Assembly (NCBI RefSeq): GCF_006715565.1
Contig: NZ_VFNL01000001.1
Location: 1,550,001 to 1,614,000, forward strand
Direction: 5' to 3'
Length of the DNA: 64,000 nucleotides
From: Microbacterium sp. SLBN-154
Lineage (GTDB): Bacteria; Actinomycetota; Actinomycetes; Actinomycetales; Microbacteriaceae
Shown one piece after another: positions 17,449 through 26,994 of this stretch. The translations under genes and the position numbers were made by a program. The stretch's first letter is position 1. Each line of letters opens with the position of its first letter. The notes under the pieces were generated by a model. The model was not told the origin of the DNA and searched no databases. It saw only the letters and a list, made by a program, of their open reading frames with translations.

Positions 17449-20400
17449 TCAGAAGCTCAGCGCCGCCCGCATGATCTCGGCCTGCTCGGCCGCATGCACC
17501 TTCGGCGACCCGGTCGCCGTCGAGGCCATGGCGGGGCGCGAGATCAGCTCGATGTCGCGGCCGTCGAGGTGCTTGCTCAGCTCGAGGGCGATGAACGGCC
17601 AGGCGCCCTGATTCTCGGGCTCGTCCTGCACCCACACGAGGTCGGCGCCGGGGTAGTTGGCCAGCACGCGGTGCAGCGCCTCGACGGGGGAGGGATAGAA
17701 CTGCTCCAGACGCACCAGGGCGATGCGCGGGTCGGGCTTCTTGTCGAGCTCGGCGCGCAGGTCCCAGTGGAGCTTGCCCGAGTGCAGCAGCACCCGCTCC
17801 ACCTTCGACGCCTCGATGCCACGGTCGTCGTCGAGCACCGGCTCGAAGCGACCGGTGAGGAAGTCCTCGACCTTGCTGGTGGCTCCGCGCAGGCGCAGCA
17901 TCGCCTTGGGCGTGAAGACGATGAGCGGCCGACGGGGACGCGCGTACGCCTGGCGACGCAGCAGGTGGAAGTACGACGCCGGGGTCGACGGGCGAGCGAC
18001 GATCATGTTGTCCTGCGCGCACATCTGCAGGTACCGCTCGATCCGCGCGGAGGAGTGGTCGGGCCCCTGGCCCTCGTACCCGTGGGGGAGGAGGAGGGTG
18101 ACGCTGGACTGCTGACCCCACTTCTGCTCGGCGGAGGAGATGAATTCGTCGATGACCGACTGGGCGCCGTTGGCGAAGTCGCCGAACTGCGCCTCCCAGA
18201 GCACCAGCGCGTCCGTGCGCTCGACCGAGTAGCCGTATTCGAAGGCCATCGCCGCGTATTCGCTGAGCAGGGAGTCGTAGACCCAGAAGCGACCCTGATT
18301 GTCGGCGAGGTTGGCGAGGGGGATCCACTCCTGGCCGTTCTGACGGTCGTGCAGAACGGAGTGGCGCTGCACGAACGTGCCGCGGCGCGAGTCCTGTCCT
18401 GCCAGACGCACCGACGTGCCCTCGACCAGCAGCGAGCCGAAGGCGAGGAGTTCGGCGAAGCCCCAGTCGATATTGCCGTTGCGGCTCATGTCCAGGCGCT
18501 TGTCCAGCAGTTGCTGGAGCTTGCCGTGCACCGTGAAGCCCTCGGGCTTGTTGACGAAGGCGTCGCCGATGAGGTGCACCATGTCGCGCGAGACACCCGT
18601 GGTGTCGAGCTCGCCCGCGGGCGTGGCGCCCGCGTCGTCGGCATCCGGACCGACGGTGGGTGAGGACCCGGTCTCGGCCGCGTGGGTCTCGGCGAAGGCG
18701 ATCTCGAGACGGTTCTGGAAGTCGCGCTTGGCCTGCTCGTACTCTTCCTCGGTGATGTCGCCGCGACCGACGAGCGCCTCGGTGTAGAGGCGTCGCACCG
18801 AGCGCTTGGCTTCGATGAGGTTCGTCATCAGGGGCTGCGTCATCGAGGGGTCGTCGCCCTCGTTGTGGCCTCGGCGGCGGTAGCAGACGAGATCGATCAC
18901 GACGTCGCGGTGGAACTTCTCGCGGTAGGCGAAGGCCAGCTGCGCCACGCGGACGACGGCCTCGGGGTCGTCCCCGTTGACGTGGAAGATCGGTGCCTGG
19001 ATGGTCTTGGCGACATCGGTCGCGTACACCGAGGTGCGCGCGTCGGTGGGCATCGTGGTGAAGCCGACCTGGTTGTTGACCACGATGTGCACGGTGCCGC
19101 CCGTGCGGTACCCGCGCAGCTGCGACATCTGGAGGGTCTCGACGACCACACCCTGACCGGCGAAGGCCGCGTCCCCGTGGATGAGCACCGGCAGCCAGGA
19201 GAACGTGCCGACGGGCTTGCGGTCCTGCCGGGCGCGCACGATGCCCTCGAGCACCCCGTCGACGGTCTCGAGGTGGGAGGGGTTGGCCGCGAGGTAGACC
19301 GGCAGTTCACTGCCGTCGTCGGCGACGAAGGTGCCCTCGGTGCCGAGGTGGTACTTCACGTCGCCCGAGCCGCGCTTGGCGCCCACGGCGACCGAGCCCT
19401 CGAACTCGCGGAATACCTGTCCGTAGGTCTTGCCGCCGATGTTGGTGAGGACGTTCAGGCGGCCACGGTGGGCCATGCCGATCGCCGCGCCGTCCAGGCC
19501 CGCTTGCGCGGCGCCCTGCAGCACCTCGTCCAGCAGCGGGATGAGGGACTCGCCGCCCTCGAGGCTGAACCGCTTCTGGCCGACGTACTTCGTCTGCAGG
19601 AACGTCTCGAAGGCCTCGGCCTGGTTCAGCTTCGACAGGATGCGCAGCTGCTCGTCGTGGCCGGGCTTGGTGTACTTGACCTCGACGTTCTGCTGGAACC
19701 ACAGCCGCTGCGCGGGGTCCTGGATGTGCATGTACTCCAGGCCGATGGTGCGGCAGTACGAGTCGCGCAGCACACCGAGGATCTCGCGGAGCTTCATGAG
19801 GCGCTTGCCGCCGAAACCGCCCGTGACGAACTCGCGGTCGAGGTCCCAGAACGTGAGGCCGTGCTGCTCGATCTCGAGATCGGGGTGGGTGCGCTGGACG
19901 TACTCGAGCGGGTCGATGTCGGCCATGAGGTGGCCGCGCACGCGGAAAGAGTTGATGAGCTCCTGCACGCGAGCGGTCTTGTCGACGCGCTCGGCGACGT
20001 CGACGTTGATGTCGCTGGCCCAGTGGATGGGGGCGTAGGGGATGCGCAGAGCGGCGAAGATGTCGTCGTAGAAGTCGCGCTTGCCGATGAGCAGCTCGTG
20101 GATGATCTTCAGGAACTCGCCCGAGCCGGCACCCTGGATGACGCGGTGGTCGTAGGTGCTGGTGAGGGTGATCGTCTTGCCGATCGCCATCTCGTTGAGC
20201 GTCTTCTCGCTCGCGCCCTGGAACTCGGCGGGGTAGTCCAGCGCGCCCGCGCCGACGATGCAGCCCTGCCCCTTCATCAGGCGCGGGACCGAATGGACGG
20301 TGCCGATGCCGCCGGGGTTGGTCAAGGAGATCGTGGTGCCCTGGAAATCGGCCGCGGTGAGCTTGTTGCCCCGGGCGCGGGTGACCAGGTCCTCGTACGA

Positions 20401-21192
20401 GGCGAGGTACTCGCCGAAGGTGAGCGTCTCGGCCCGCTTGATGCTCGGCACCAGGAGCGAGCGTGTGCCATCGGGCTTGGGGAGGTCGATCGCGATGCCG
20501 AGGTTGATGTGCGCGGGGGCCACCACGGAGGGCTTGCCGTCCACCTCCGCGTAGAAGACGTTCTGGCTGGGGAACGCCTTGAGCGCCTGGATCATGGCCC
20601 AGCCGATGAGGTGGGTGAAGCTCACCTTGCCGCCGCGGGTGCGCGACATGTGGTTGTTGATGACGATGCGGTTGTCGATCATCAGCTTCGCCGGCACGGT
20701 GCGCACGCTCGTCGCGGTGGGCACGGTCAGCGACTGGTCCATGTTCGCCGCGAGGGTCTTCGTCATTCCCTTGAGGACGGTGACCTTGTCCTCGTCGGCC
20801 TGCTCCGGTGCGGCCGATGGGGTGACCTTGGGGGCCTGCGCCGGGATCGGCTGCGGGGCCGCCGGCTTCGCCGTGGTGCGGGCGACCGGCTGGGCGCCGA
20901 TCACGGGCACCGGTGCGGTGATCGGGTGGGCCTCGTTCGCCGGAGCGGAGTGGGGGGATGCTGCGGGCGCGGCGTCTGTCGCGGGCGGCGCGTCCGACGC
21001 GGCGGCGCCGGCGTCATCCGCGGTCTCACCGTCCACCTCGACCGGGTGATAGGCCTCGAGGATCGGCCACCACTCCTTGTCGACGGAGTTCTTGTCGACC
21101 TTGTACTGCTCGTACAGTTCGTCGACCAGCCATTCGTTGGCCCCGAACTCTCCCTCGCTCGACACCCCGACGCCGGTCACCTGGCTCGACAC
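17449..21192 (-). CDS. kgd: Multifunctional 2-oxoglutarate decarboxylase/dehydrogenase E1-E2 (Kgd)
   Basis: 1247 residues from GTG 21192. GEFGANEWLVDELYEQYKVDKNSVDKEW is the short E1 N-terminal helix; a Pro/Ala-rich linker follows (about 50-150). Next comes an E2-type acyltransferase core (TATSVRTVPAKLMIDNR, TYDHRVIQG) and then the thiamine-diphosphate E1 part (GDAAFAGQGVVVETLQMSQL, GCATION-free HIVVNNQVGF, GHNEGDDPSMTQPLM). This fused order without a lipoyl domain is typical of actinobacterial Kgd, which oxidises or decarboxylates 2-oxoglutarate in the TCA cycle with DlaT and Lpd partners encoded elsewhere. An in-frame start at 21255 is possible but adds a basic, unconserved stretch. Confidence 0.96.
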   Translation of the reverse strand: MSSQVTGVGVSSEGEFGANEWLVDELYEQYKVDKNSVDKEWWPILEAYHPVEVDGETADDAGAAASDAPPATDAAPAASPHSAPANEAHPITAPVPVIGAQPVARTTAKPAAPQPIPAQAPKVTPSAAPEQADEDKVTVLKGMTKTLAANMDQSLTVPTATSVRTVPAKLMIDNRIVINNHMSRTRGGKVSFTHLIGWAMIQALKAFPSQNVFYAEVDGKPSVVAPAHINLGIAIDLPKPDGTRSLLVPSIKRAETLTFGEYLASYEDLVTRARGNKLTAADFQGTTISLTNPGGIGTVHSVPRLMKGQGCIVGAGALDYPAEFQGASEKTLNEMAIGKTITLTSTYDHRVIQGAGSGEFLKIIHELLIGKRDFYDDIFAALRIPYAPIHWASDINVDVAERVDKTARVQELINSFRVRGHLMADIDPLEYVQRTHPDLEIEQHGLTFWDLDREFVTGGFGGKRLMKLREILGVLRDSYCRTIGLEYMHIQDPAQRLWFQQNVEVKYTKPGHDEQLRILSKLNQAEAFETFLQTKYVGQKRFSLEGGESLIPLLDEVLQGAAQAGLDGAAIGMAHRGRLNVLTNIGGKTYGQVFREFEGSVAVGAKRGSGDVKYHLGTEGTFVADDGSELPVYLAANPSHLETVDGVLEGIVRARQDRKPVGTFSWLPVLIHGDAAFAGQGVVVETLQMSQLRGYRTGGTVHIVVNNQVGFTTMPTDARTSVYATDVAKTIQAPIFHVNGDDPEAVVRVAQLAFAYREKFHRDVVIDLVCYRRRGHNEGDDPSMTQPLMTNLIEAKRSVRRLYTEALVGRGDITEEEYEQAKRDFQNRLEIAFAETHAAETGSSPTVGPDADDAGATPAGELDTTGVSRDMVHLIGDAFVNKPEGFTVHGKLQQLLDKRLDMSRNGNIDWGFAELLAFGSLLVEGTSVRLAGQDSRRGTFVQRHSVLHDRQNGQEWIPLANLADNQGRFWVYDSLLSEYAAMAFEYGYSVERTDALVLWEAQFGDFANGAQSVIDEFISSAEQKWGQQSSVTLLLPHGYEGQGPDHSSARIERYLQMCAQDNMIVARPSTPASYFHLLRRQAYARPRRPLIVFTPKAMLRLRGATSKVEDFLTGRFEPVLDDDRGIEASKVERVLLHSGKLHWDLRAELDKKPDPRIALVRLEQFYPSPVEALHRVLANYPGADLVWVQDEPENQGAWPFIALELSKHLDGRDIELISRPAMASTATGSPKVHAAEQAEIMRAALSF

Positions 21193-21335
21193 GCTCGATC
21201 GCCCGCTTTCATCGCCGAAATTCGTCCGTCGTACAGGTCTCGGTACGGCCCGCACGCACGATTGTTAAGACTAACCCAGTCTGTCGAGGCCGTTTCCGGG
21301 TGGAGCCCCGCTCAGTGGGCCAAGAATCGCCGCTC

Positions 21336-21363
21336 TTTACGCGACAGTAAAGGTCTCTAGGAT
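21336..21363 (+). promoter_or_regulatory. Promoter of guaB1
   Basis: TTTACG (21336-21341) and TAGGAT (21358-21363) are separated by 16 bases. The -10 ends 7 bases before ATG 21371, so the mRNA should be leaderless. Confidence 0.5.
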
Positions 21364-21370
21364 CGGTGCA

Positions 21371-22828
21371 ATGGAGTTCTACGGCGAGAAACCGCAGGTC
21401 GACCTCACCTATTCGGACGTGTTCCTGGTTCCACGCCACTCGGCGATCACGAGCCGCCTCGACGTCGACCTCGCCCCGGCCGACGGCACACCGGCGACCC
21501 TGCCGCTGGTGTCCGCGAACATGAACTCCGTGACCGGGGCGCGGCTGGCGGCCACGCTCGCGCGACGGGGCGGACTGGGAGTCCTGCCGCAGGATCTGCC
21601 GCTGCAGGAGCTCGACGCGGCGATCCGCTGGGTCAAGGCGCAGCCGGTGCCGTGGGACACGCCGCTCGTGCTGCCCTCGTCGGCGACCGTCGCCGACGCC
21701 GCCCGGCTCCTGCCGGCCACCGAGGGACACGGCATCGTCGTCAGCGACGCACCCGCCGGCCGCGTGCACATCGACGACGTGCTCGGCGTGGTGCCCGCCC
21801 GCAGGCTGGGGTCGGCGCTGCCCGATGCGCGCCTGGGCGACCTCGCCCGCGGACATGCGGCGTCGATCGACGCGGACGACGTCGACGACGCACGTCATGC
21901 TTTCGATCTCATCGTCGACGCGGACGCCGAGACGGTCTGCGTGCTGCACCACGGCTTCGTCGTCGGCACCCTGTCGCGCCGCAGTGCGTTGCGCACCACG
22001 CTCTACCGGCCTGCGGTCGACGCGTCGGGGCGTCTCGCTGTCGCCGCGGCGGTGGGTATCAACGGCGATGTGGCCGCCAAGGCCCGCGCGCTCGTGGCGG
22101 CCGGTGTCGACGTCCTCGTCGTCGACACCGCGCACGGGCACCAGGACGGCATGCTCCGGGCCCTCCGCGCGGTGTCGGCCGAGGACCTCGGCGTGCCCGT
22201 CGTCGCGGGCAACATCGTCACTGCGGACGGGGTCGCAGACCTCATCGACGCGGGTGCGACGATCCTGAAGGTCGGCGTCGGCCCCGGTGCGATGTGCACC
22301 ACCCGAATGATGACGGCGGTCGGTCGCCCGCAGTTCTCGGCCGTCCTCGAGACCGCCGAGGCGGCGCGGGCCCGCGGAGCGCACGTGTGGGCCGACGGCG
22401 GGGTGCGCTACCCGCGCGACGTCGCTCTCGCGCTCGCGGCCGGGGCGGCCTCGGTCATGATCGGCTCCTGGTTCGCGGGCACCATCGAGGCCCCGGGGGA
22501 GCTCCTGCGGGATGATGCGGGCCGGGCGTATAAGGAGTCGTGGGGCATGGCATCGACCAAAGCGGTGCAGGAGCGCTTCGGGCGGCTCGATCCCTACGAA
22601 CGGGCACGCAAGGAACTCTTCGCCGAGGGGATCTCGTCATCGAAGATCTACCTCGACCCCCTCCGCCCGGGCCTGGAAGACCTCCTCGACATGATCACCT
22701 CGGGCGTGCGATCGTCCTTCACCTACGCGGGAGCGCACACCGTGGCTCAGTTCCACGAGCGCGCCCGCGTGGGCCTGCAGTCCGCCGCCGGTTACGAGGA
22801 GGGCAAGGCGCTCCCCGTCAGCTGGTGA
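21371..22828 (+). CDS. guaB1: GuaB1-family IMPDH-like enzyme, probable GMP reductase
   Basis: 485 residues with the IMPDH/GMPR barrel: LTYSDVFLVP, SANMNSVTGARLAATLARRGGLGVLPQ, DTAHGHQDGM, and the catalytic loop VGVGPGAMCTTRMMTAVGRPQ with the nucleophilic Cys. A CBS pair is inserted at about residues 95-220 (VLPSSATVADAARLLP ... GIVVSD, ETVCVLHHGFVVGTLSRR). GuaB1 proteins of mycobacteria have been reported to act as GMP reductases rather than IMP dehydrogenases; that role is assigned by family. guaB1 next to two CBS membrane proteins is also seen in M. tuberculosis (Rv1843c-Rv1841c), though here an aldehyde dehydrogenase gene intervenes. Confidence 0.92.
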   Translation: MEFYGEKPQVDLTYSDVFLVPRHSAITSRLDVDLAPADGTPATLPLVSANMNSVTGARLAATLARRGGLGVLPQDLPLQELDAAIRWVKAQPVPWDTPLVLPSSATVADAARLLPATEGHGIVVSDAPAGRVHIDDVLGVVPARRLGSALPDARLGDLARGHAASIDADDVDDARHAFDLIVDADAETVCVLHHGFVVGTLSRRSALRTTLYRPAVDASGRLAVAAAVGINGDVAAKARALVAAGVDVLVVDTAHGHQDGMLRALRAVSAEDLGVPVVAGNIVTADGVADLIDAGATILKVGVGPGAMCTTRMMTAVGRPQFSAVLETAEAARARGAHVWADGGVRYPRDVALALAAGAASVMIGSWFAGTIEAPGELLRDDAGRAYKESWGMASTKAVQERFGRLDPYERARKELFAEGISSSKIYLDPLRPGLEDLLDMITSGVRSSFTYAGAHTVAQFHERARVGLQSAAGYEEGKALPVSW

Positions 22829-22850
22829 TGCGGCCGGCGGGCGAGGCTGC

Positions 22851-24341
22851 TCACAGCGGGTACTGACCCGGCTCCCGCCGGATCGTGATCCAGCGGGTCT
22901 CGGTGAACGCGTCGATGTTCGCCTGCGCGCCGCCGTGACGCGATCCGGTGCCCGAGGCGCCGACGCCGCCGAACGGAGCGTTGGCCTCGTCGTTCACGGT
23001 CTGATCGTTCACGTGCACGATCCCCGAGGGGATGCGCTGCGCCATCTCCCACCCGGCCATCGCGTCGGCGGTCACGATGCCCAGCGACAGCCCGTACTCG
23101 GTGTCGGAGGCGAGAGCGACAGCCTCCTCGTCGGTCGCGAACGACACCACTGACGCGACCGGACCGAAGACCTCGTCGCAGTAGGCGGCGGCGTCCTTGG
23201 GCGGATTCGCGAGCACCGTCGGGCGGTAGAAGAGGTCGTCGTAGGTGCCGCCTGCGGCCAGGGTCGCTCCCTGCGCGACGGCGTCCTGGACGAGCGTGTG
23301 CACGCGGTCGCGCTGGACCTCGTCGATGAGGGGGCCCAAGTGCACCTGCCCCGCCGCGGGGTCGCCGACGACCATCGACTCGGCCTTGGCCGCGAGCTTC
23401 TCCACATAGGCGTCAAACAGCGACTCGTGCACGATGTGCCGGCCCACGGTCATGCAGATCTGACCCTGGTGGAGGAAGGCCCCCCAGGTGGCGAGGTTGA
23501 CCGCTTTGTCGACATCGGCGTCCTCGCGGATCACGAAGGCGGAGTTGCCGCCGAGCTCGAGGTGCGCGCGGGTGAGATGGCGTCCGGCGAGTTCGCCCAC
23601 CGCGCGGCCGGCGCGCGTGGAGCCGGTGAACGCCACGACCCGCACGCGCGGGTCGGCGACCATCGCCTCGCCCACCTCGGCGCCGCCGGGCACCAGCTGC
23701 AGCAGTCCCTTCGGAAGGCCCGCCTCCTCGAAGATGCGCACCATGCTGACCCCGCCGGTGATGACGGTGCGGGGGTCGGGCTTGAGCAGCACGGCGTTGC
23801 CGAGAGCGAGTGCGGGGGCGACGGCGCGGATGCCGAGGATCAGCGGCACATTGAAGGGCGAGATGACCCCGACCACCCCGACCGGAACCTGCTGCGCCAG
23901 GGACAGTCGAGGCTCCTCGCTGGCGAGGATCGACCCGAGCGGCGCCGAGGGGAGGGACGCCGCCTCGTAGCACTCCGCTGCCGTCACGTGCAGGGCGAAG
24001 CCGGCGAGAGGCGGGATCGCGCCGACCTCGCGGACGTTCCAGCCCATGATCTCCTCGGTGTGCTGCTCCCACAGCTGCGCGGCCTTGCGAAGGACGCCGG
24101 CTCGCACCGGATGCGGCGTCGCGGCCCACTCGCGCTGCGCGCGTGCGGCGCCCTCGGCTGCTCTCGCGACATCGGCGGGGCCCGCCATCCCGACCATCGC
24201 GAGCGTCTCGCCGGTCGCGGGCTCGACCGAGGCGATCTGTCCTCCCTCGCCCGGCACCCAGGCGCCGTCGATGTGGATGAGCCCCGCGAAGACGTCGGGG
24301 TCGATCAGGGTGGTGGTGGCGGAATCGGTGACGGTCGACAT
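22851..24341 (-). CDS. NAD(P)-dependent aldehyde dehydrogenase, aryl-aldehyde type
   Basis: 496 residues from ATG 24341, which has GAAGGAA 5 bases upstream. The ALDH pattern is complete: VVGVISPFNVPLILGIRAVAPALALGN, LLKPDPRT, VAFTGSTRAGRAVGELAG, LELGGNSAFVI with the catalytic Glu, LHQGQICMTVGRHIVHE with the catalytic Cys, and EVFGPVASVV. The overall sequence looks most like benzaldehyde/vanillin-type dehydrogenases, but the substrate cannot be read from sequence. It is inserted between guaB1 and the CNNM pair on the opposite strand and has no pathway partner nearby. Confidence 0.9.
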   Translation of the reverse strand: MSTVTDSATTTLIDPDVFAGLIHIDGAWVPGEGGQIASVEPATGETLAMVGMAGPADVARAAEGAARAQREWAATPHPVRAGVLRKAAQLWEQHTEEIMGWNVREVGAIPPLAGFALHVTAAECYEAASLPSAPLGSILASEEPRLSLAQQVPVGVVGVISPFNVPLILGIRAVAPALALGNAVLLKPDPRTVITGGVSMVRIFEEAGLPKGLLQLVPGGAEVGEAMVADPRVRVVAFTGSTRAGRAVGELAGRHLTRAHLELGGNSAFVIREDADVDKAVNLATWGAFLHQGQICMTVGRHIVHESLFDAYVEKLAAKAESMVVGDPAAGQVHLGPLIDEVQRDRVHTLVQDAVAQGATLAAGGTYDDLFYRPTVLANPPKDAAAYCDEVFGPVASVVSFATDEEAVALASDTEYGLSLGIVTADAMAGWEMAQRIPSGIVHVNDQTVNDEANAPFGGVGASGTGSRHGGAQANIDAFTETRWITIRREPGQYPL

Positions 24342-24580
24342 CGTTGTTCCTTCGTCGGTTCGTGGACGGCGTCCACAGATGGATTCGCGTGAATGCGTCG
24401 GGGGGAAGGATACGACGATCACGGTGTGCGCGGCAGGCGGGTTCCCACTCACCGGTACCCCGATCCGCCACCGCGGCGGCACGCGTCCTGCCGTAGACTT
24501 CTCGGCGAAATGGACGACCCTCCCAGTTGTAGACCCTGGCCCCACCGCCCTGCCCCCACGCTGATCGGGGGTGACGCGTG

Positions 24581-25906
24581 ATGGATTACGTCATGTTGGG
24601 CGTGGGGCTCCTGCTGACCGTCGGCACCGGGCTGTTCGTCGCGAGCGAGTTCGCGCTGGTCAACCTCGACCGTGCCGATCTCGAGGCCCGCCGGGAGGCC
24701 GGGGAGTCGCGGCTGTCGCTGACCATCAGCGCGCTGCGCATCACCTCGACGCACCTCTCCAGCGCCCAGCTGGGCATCACCCTGACGACGCTGCTGACCG
24801 GTTACACGATGGAGCCCGCCATCTCCAACCTGCTGCGTCCGGTTCTGATCGGCTGGGGATGGCCCGAGGGTGTGGTCGTGGCGTTGTCCTCGATCATCGG
24901 CGTCTCGATCGCCACGGTGTTCTCGATGATCATCGGCGAGCTGGTCCCGAAGAACTTCGCGTTGGCCGTCCCGCGCCAGACCGCCAAGCTCGTGATGCCC
25001 TTCCAAGTGGCCTTCACCACCGTCTTCCGCCCCGCCATCCGGCTCCTCAACGGCAGCGCCAATGCGGTGCTGCGCGCCCTCGGCATCGAGCCCAAGGAGG
25101 AGCTGTCGGGCGCGCGGACGGCCGAAGAGCTGTCGAGTCTCGTCCGTCGTTCGGCGAGCGCGGGGGTTCTGGAGAAGGACACCGCGAGCCTGCTGGACCG
25201 CAGTCTGAACTTCGCCCGGCTCACCGCGGCCGACGTGATGACGCCCCGGCCCAGCATCCATGCCCTGTCGTCCTCCGAGAATGCGGACGATGTCATCCAG
25301 CTCGCCCGTCGGACGGGTCACTCACGCTTTCCCGTCACGGGGGAGTCGATGGACGACATCACCGGCATCGTGCACCTGAAGGCCGCCATCGGGGTGCCGC
25401 GGGAGCGACGTGCCGACGTGCCGGCGGCGGCACTGGCGAGCGAGGTCCTGCGCGTGCCCGAGGCGGTGCACCTCGACGCCCTCGTCTCGGAGCTGCGGGC
25501 TCGGGGCTATCAGATGGCGGTCGTCGTCGACGAGTACGGCGGCACCGCGGGCGTGGTCACCCTCGAAGACCTCGTGGAGGAGATCGTCGGCGAGGTGCTC
25601 GACGAGCACGACCGCCGCCGCGCCGGCATTGTGCGGGGGAGCGGATACGTGAGCTTCCCGGGCGAACTGCGCCCTGACGAGGTGCGCGACCGCACCGGCA
25701 TCCGCATCCCCGAGGGAGACGTGTACGACACCGTGGGCGGATTCATCATGAGCGTCCTCGAGCGCATCCCCGCCGTCGGCGACACCGTGAGCATCGAGGA
25801 CGGCGACCTGGAGGTGCAGCGGATGGACGGCCGCCGCGTCGACCGGGTGCGCTTCACCCCGGCGGTCGTTGCCGCCCACACCGAGGCGGGGGGTGAGGGC
25901 CGATGA
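24581..25906 (+). CDS. CNNM/CBS-domain membrane protein with CorC_HlyC domain
   Basis: 441 residues from ATG 24581 (a GTG codon immediately before could also start). The CNNM transmembrane domain covers about residues 1-190 (LFVASEFALVNLDRADLE, SSAQLGITLTTLLTGY, MIIGELVPKNFALA). Two CBS motifs follow (VMTPRPSIHALSSSENADDVIQLAR, VVVDEYGGTAGVVTLEDLVEEIVGE) and a CorC_HlyC domain ends the protein. The family, often mislabelled hemolysin, is linked to Mg2+/Co2+ transport. It overlaps the next paralogue by 4 bases. The family is certain; the ion transported is not. Confidence 0.92.
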   Translation: MDYVMLGVGLLLTVGTGLFVASEFALVNLDRADLEARREAGESRLSLTISALRITSTHLSSAQLGITLTTLLTGYTMEPAISNLLRPVLIGWGWPEGVVVALSSIIGVSIATVFSMIIGELVPKNFALAVPRQTAKLVMPFQVAFTTVFRPAIRLLNGSANAVLRALGIEPKEELSGARTAEELSSLVRRSASAGVLEKDTASLLDRSLNFARLTAADVMTPRPSIHALSSSENADDVIQLARRTGHSRFPVTGESMDDITGIVHLKAAIGVPRERRADVPAAALASEVLRVPEAVHLDALVSELRARGYQMAVVVDEYGGTAGVVTLEDLVEEIVGEVLDEHDRRRAGIVRGSGYVSFPGELRPDEVRDRTGIRIPEGDVYDTVGGFIMSVLERIPAVGDTVSIEDGDLEVQRMDGRRVDRVRFTPAVVAAHTEAGGEGR

Positions 25907-26952
25907 GCGATTGGGCCGGAATCGCCTGGCTGGTCGTGCTGCTCCTCGGCAACGCGTTCTTCGTGGGCGCCGAGTTCGCCGTGATCTCGGCGCGGCGCTC
26001 GCAGATCGAGCCGCTGGCCGAGAAGGGCGTGCGGGCTGCTCGCACCGCTCTGTACGCCATGGAGCACGCGACCCTGATGCTGGCGACATCGCAGCTGGGC
26101 ATCACCATCTGTTCGCTGTTGATCCTGAACGTCTCCGAACCCGCCATCCACCACCTGCTCGAAGAGCCGCTGGCGCTCACGGGACTGCCCGAGGGGCTCG
26201 TCGATGCGATCGCCTTCGCCATCGCGCTGGTGCTGGTGTCGTACCTCCACGTCGTTTTCGGGGAGATGGTGCCGAAGAACCTCGCCTTCTCGGTGCCCGA
26301 TCGCGCGGTGCTCATGCTCGCCGCCCCGTTGGTGTGGGTGTCCAAGGTCTTCCACCCGGTGATCTTCACGCTCAACTGGATCGCCAACCACATCGTGCGG
26401 CTGTTCCGGGTGGAGCCGAAGGACGAGGCCGCCTCGACGTTCACGCTCGAGGAGGTCGCCACGATCGTCAACCAGTCGCGCATCGAGGGCGTGCTGGACG
26501 ACGCGGCGGGAACGGTCGCGGCGGTGATGGAGTTTACCGACAAGAAGGCGAAGGACATCGCCGTGCCGCTGGCCGACCTCGTGACCCTTCCCGAGACCAC
26601 CACGCCCGGCGACATCGAGCGGGCCGTCGCCCGGCACGGCTTCTCGCGGTACGTCATCGTCGGCGCCGACGGCGCCCCCGTGGGCTACGTGCACCTCAAG
26701 GACATCCTTCGGGTGGCCGAGGGCCCGGATGCCGCGGTGGACACCCCGATCCCGGCCAAACGCATCCACCACATGGTGCCGGTGCAGGAGACCACCGACC
26801 TCGAGGACGCCCTCGCGCTCATGCGCCGCGACGGCCGCCACCTCGCTCAGGTGCGGGATCAGGGCGGCACCATCACCGCGGTCCTCTTCCTCGAGGACGT
26901 CATCGAAGAGCTCGTCGGCGAGGTGCAGGACGCGACGCGGCGCCGTCGCTGA
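25903..26952 (+). CDS. CNNM/CBS-domain membrane protein lacking the CorC_HlyC domain
   Basis: 349 residues. It has the same CNNM domain as its upstream neighbour (NAFFVGAEFAVISARRSQIEPLAEKG, ATSQLGITICSLLI, VVFGEMVPKNLAFSVP) and two CBS repeats (ISVPLADL-like IAVPLADLVTLPETTTPGDIERAV, VLFLEDVIEELVGEV) but ends right after them, without the C-terminal CorC_HlyC domain. The ATG overlaps the preceding stop by 4 bases, so the two may form a hetero-oligomer. The paired arrangement matches Rv1842c/Rv1841c of M. tuberculosis, from memory. Confidence 0.92.
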   Translation: MSDWAGIAWLVVLLLGNAFFVGAEFAVISARRSQIEPLAEKGVRAARTALYAMEHATLMLATSQLGITICSLLILNVSEPAIHHLLEEPLALTGLPEGLVDAIAFAIALVLVSYLHVVFGEMVPKNLAFSVPDRAVLMLAAPLVWVSKVFHPVIFTLNWIANHIVRLFRVEPKDEAASTFTLEEVATIVNQSRIEGVLDDAAGTVAAVMEFTDKKAKDIAVPLADLVTLPETTTPGDIERAVARHGFSRYVIVGADGAPVGYVHLKDILRVAEGPDAAVDTPIPAKRIHHMVPVQETTDLEDALALMRRDGRHLAQVRDQGGTITAVLFLEDVIEELVGEVQDATRRRR

Positions 26953-26982
26953 GAGCCCGGGGCGGGTGACCCGACGCCTGAG

Positions 26983-26988
26983 TAGGGT
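26983..26988 (+). promoter_or_regulatory. -10 element for nnrD, leaderless arrangement
   Basis: TAGGGT ends 6 bases before ATG 26995, with no ribosome binding site between. Confidence 0.5.
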
Positions 26989-26994
26989 GACGGC

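Noticed and set aside
18682..21360. Plus-strand open frame of about 890 codons opposite kgd
   Set aside because: Shadow of the strongly conserved kgd gene; no recognisable motif.
24342..24580. Magnesium riboswitch upstream of the CNNM gene
   Set aside because: No M-box or ykoK-like conserved segments were seen; the spacer only shows promoter-like TAGACT elements.
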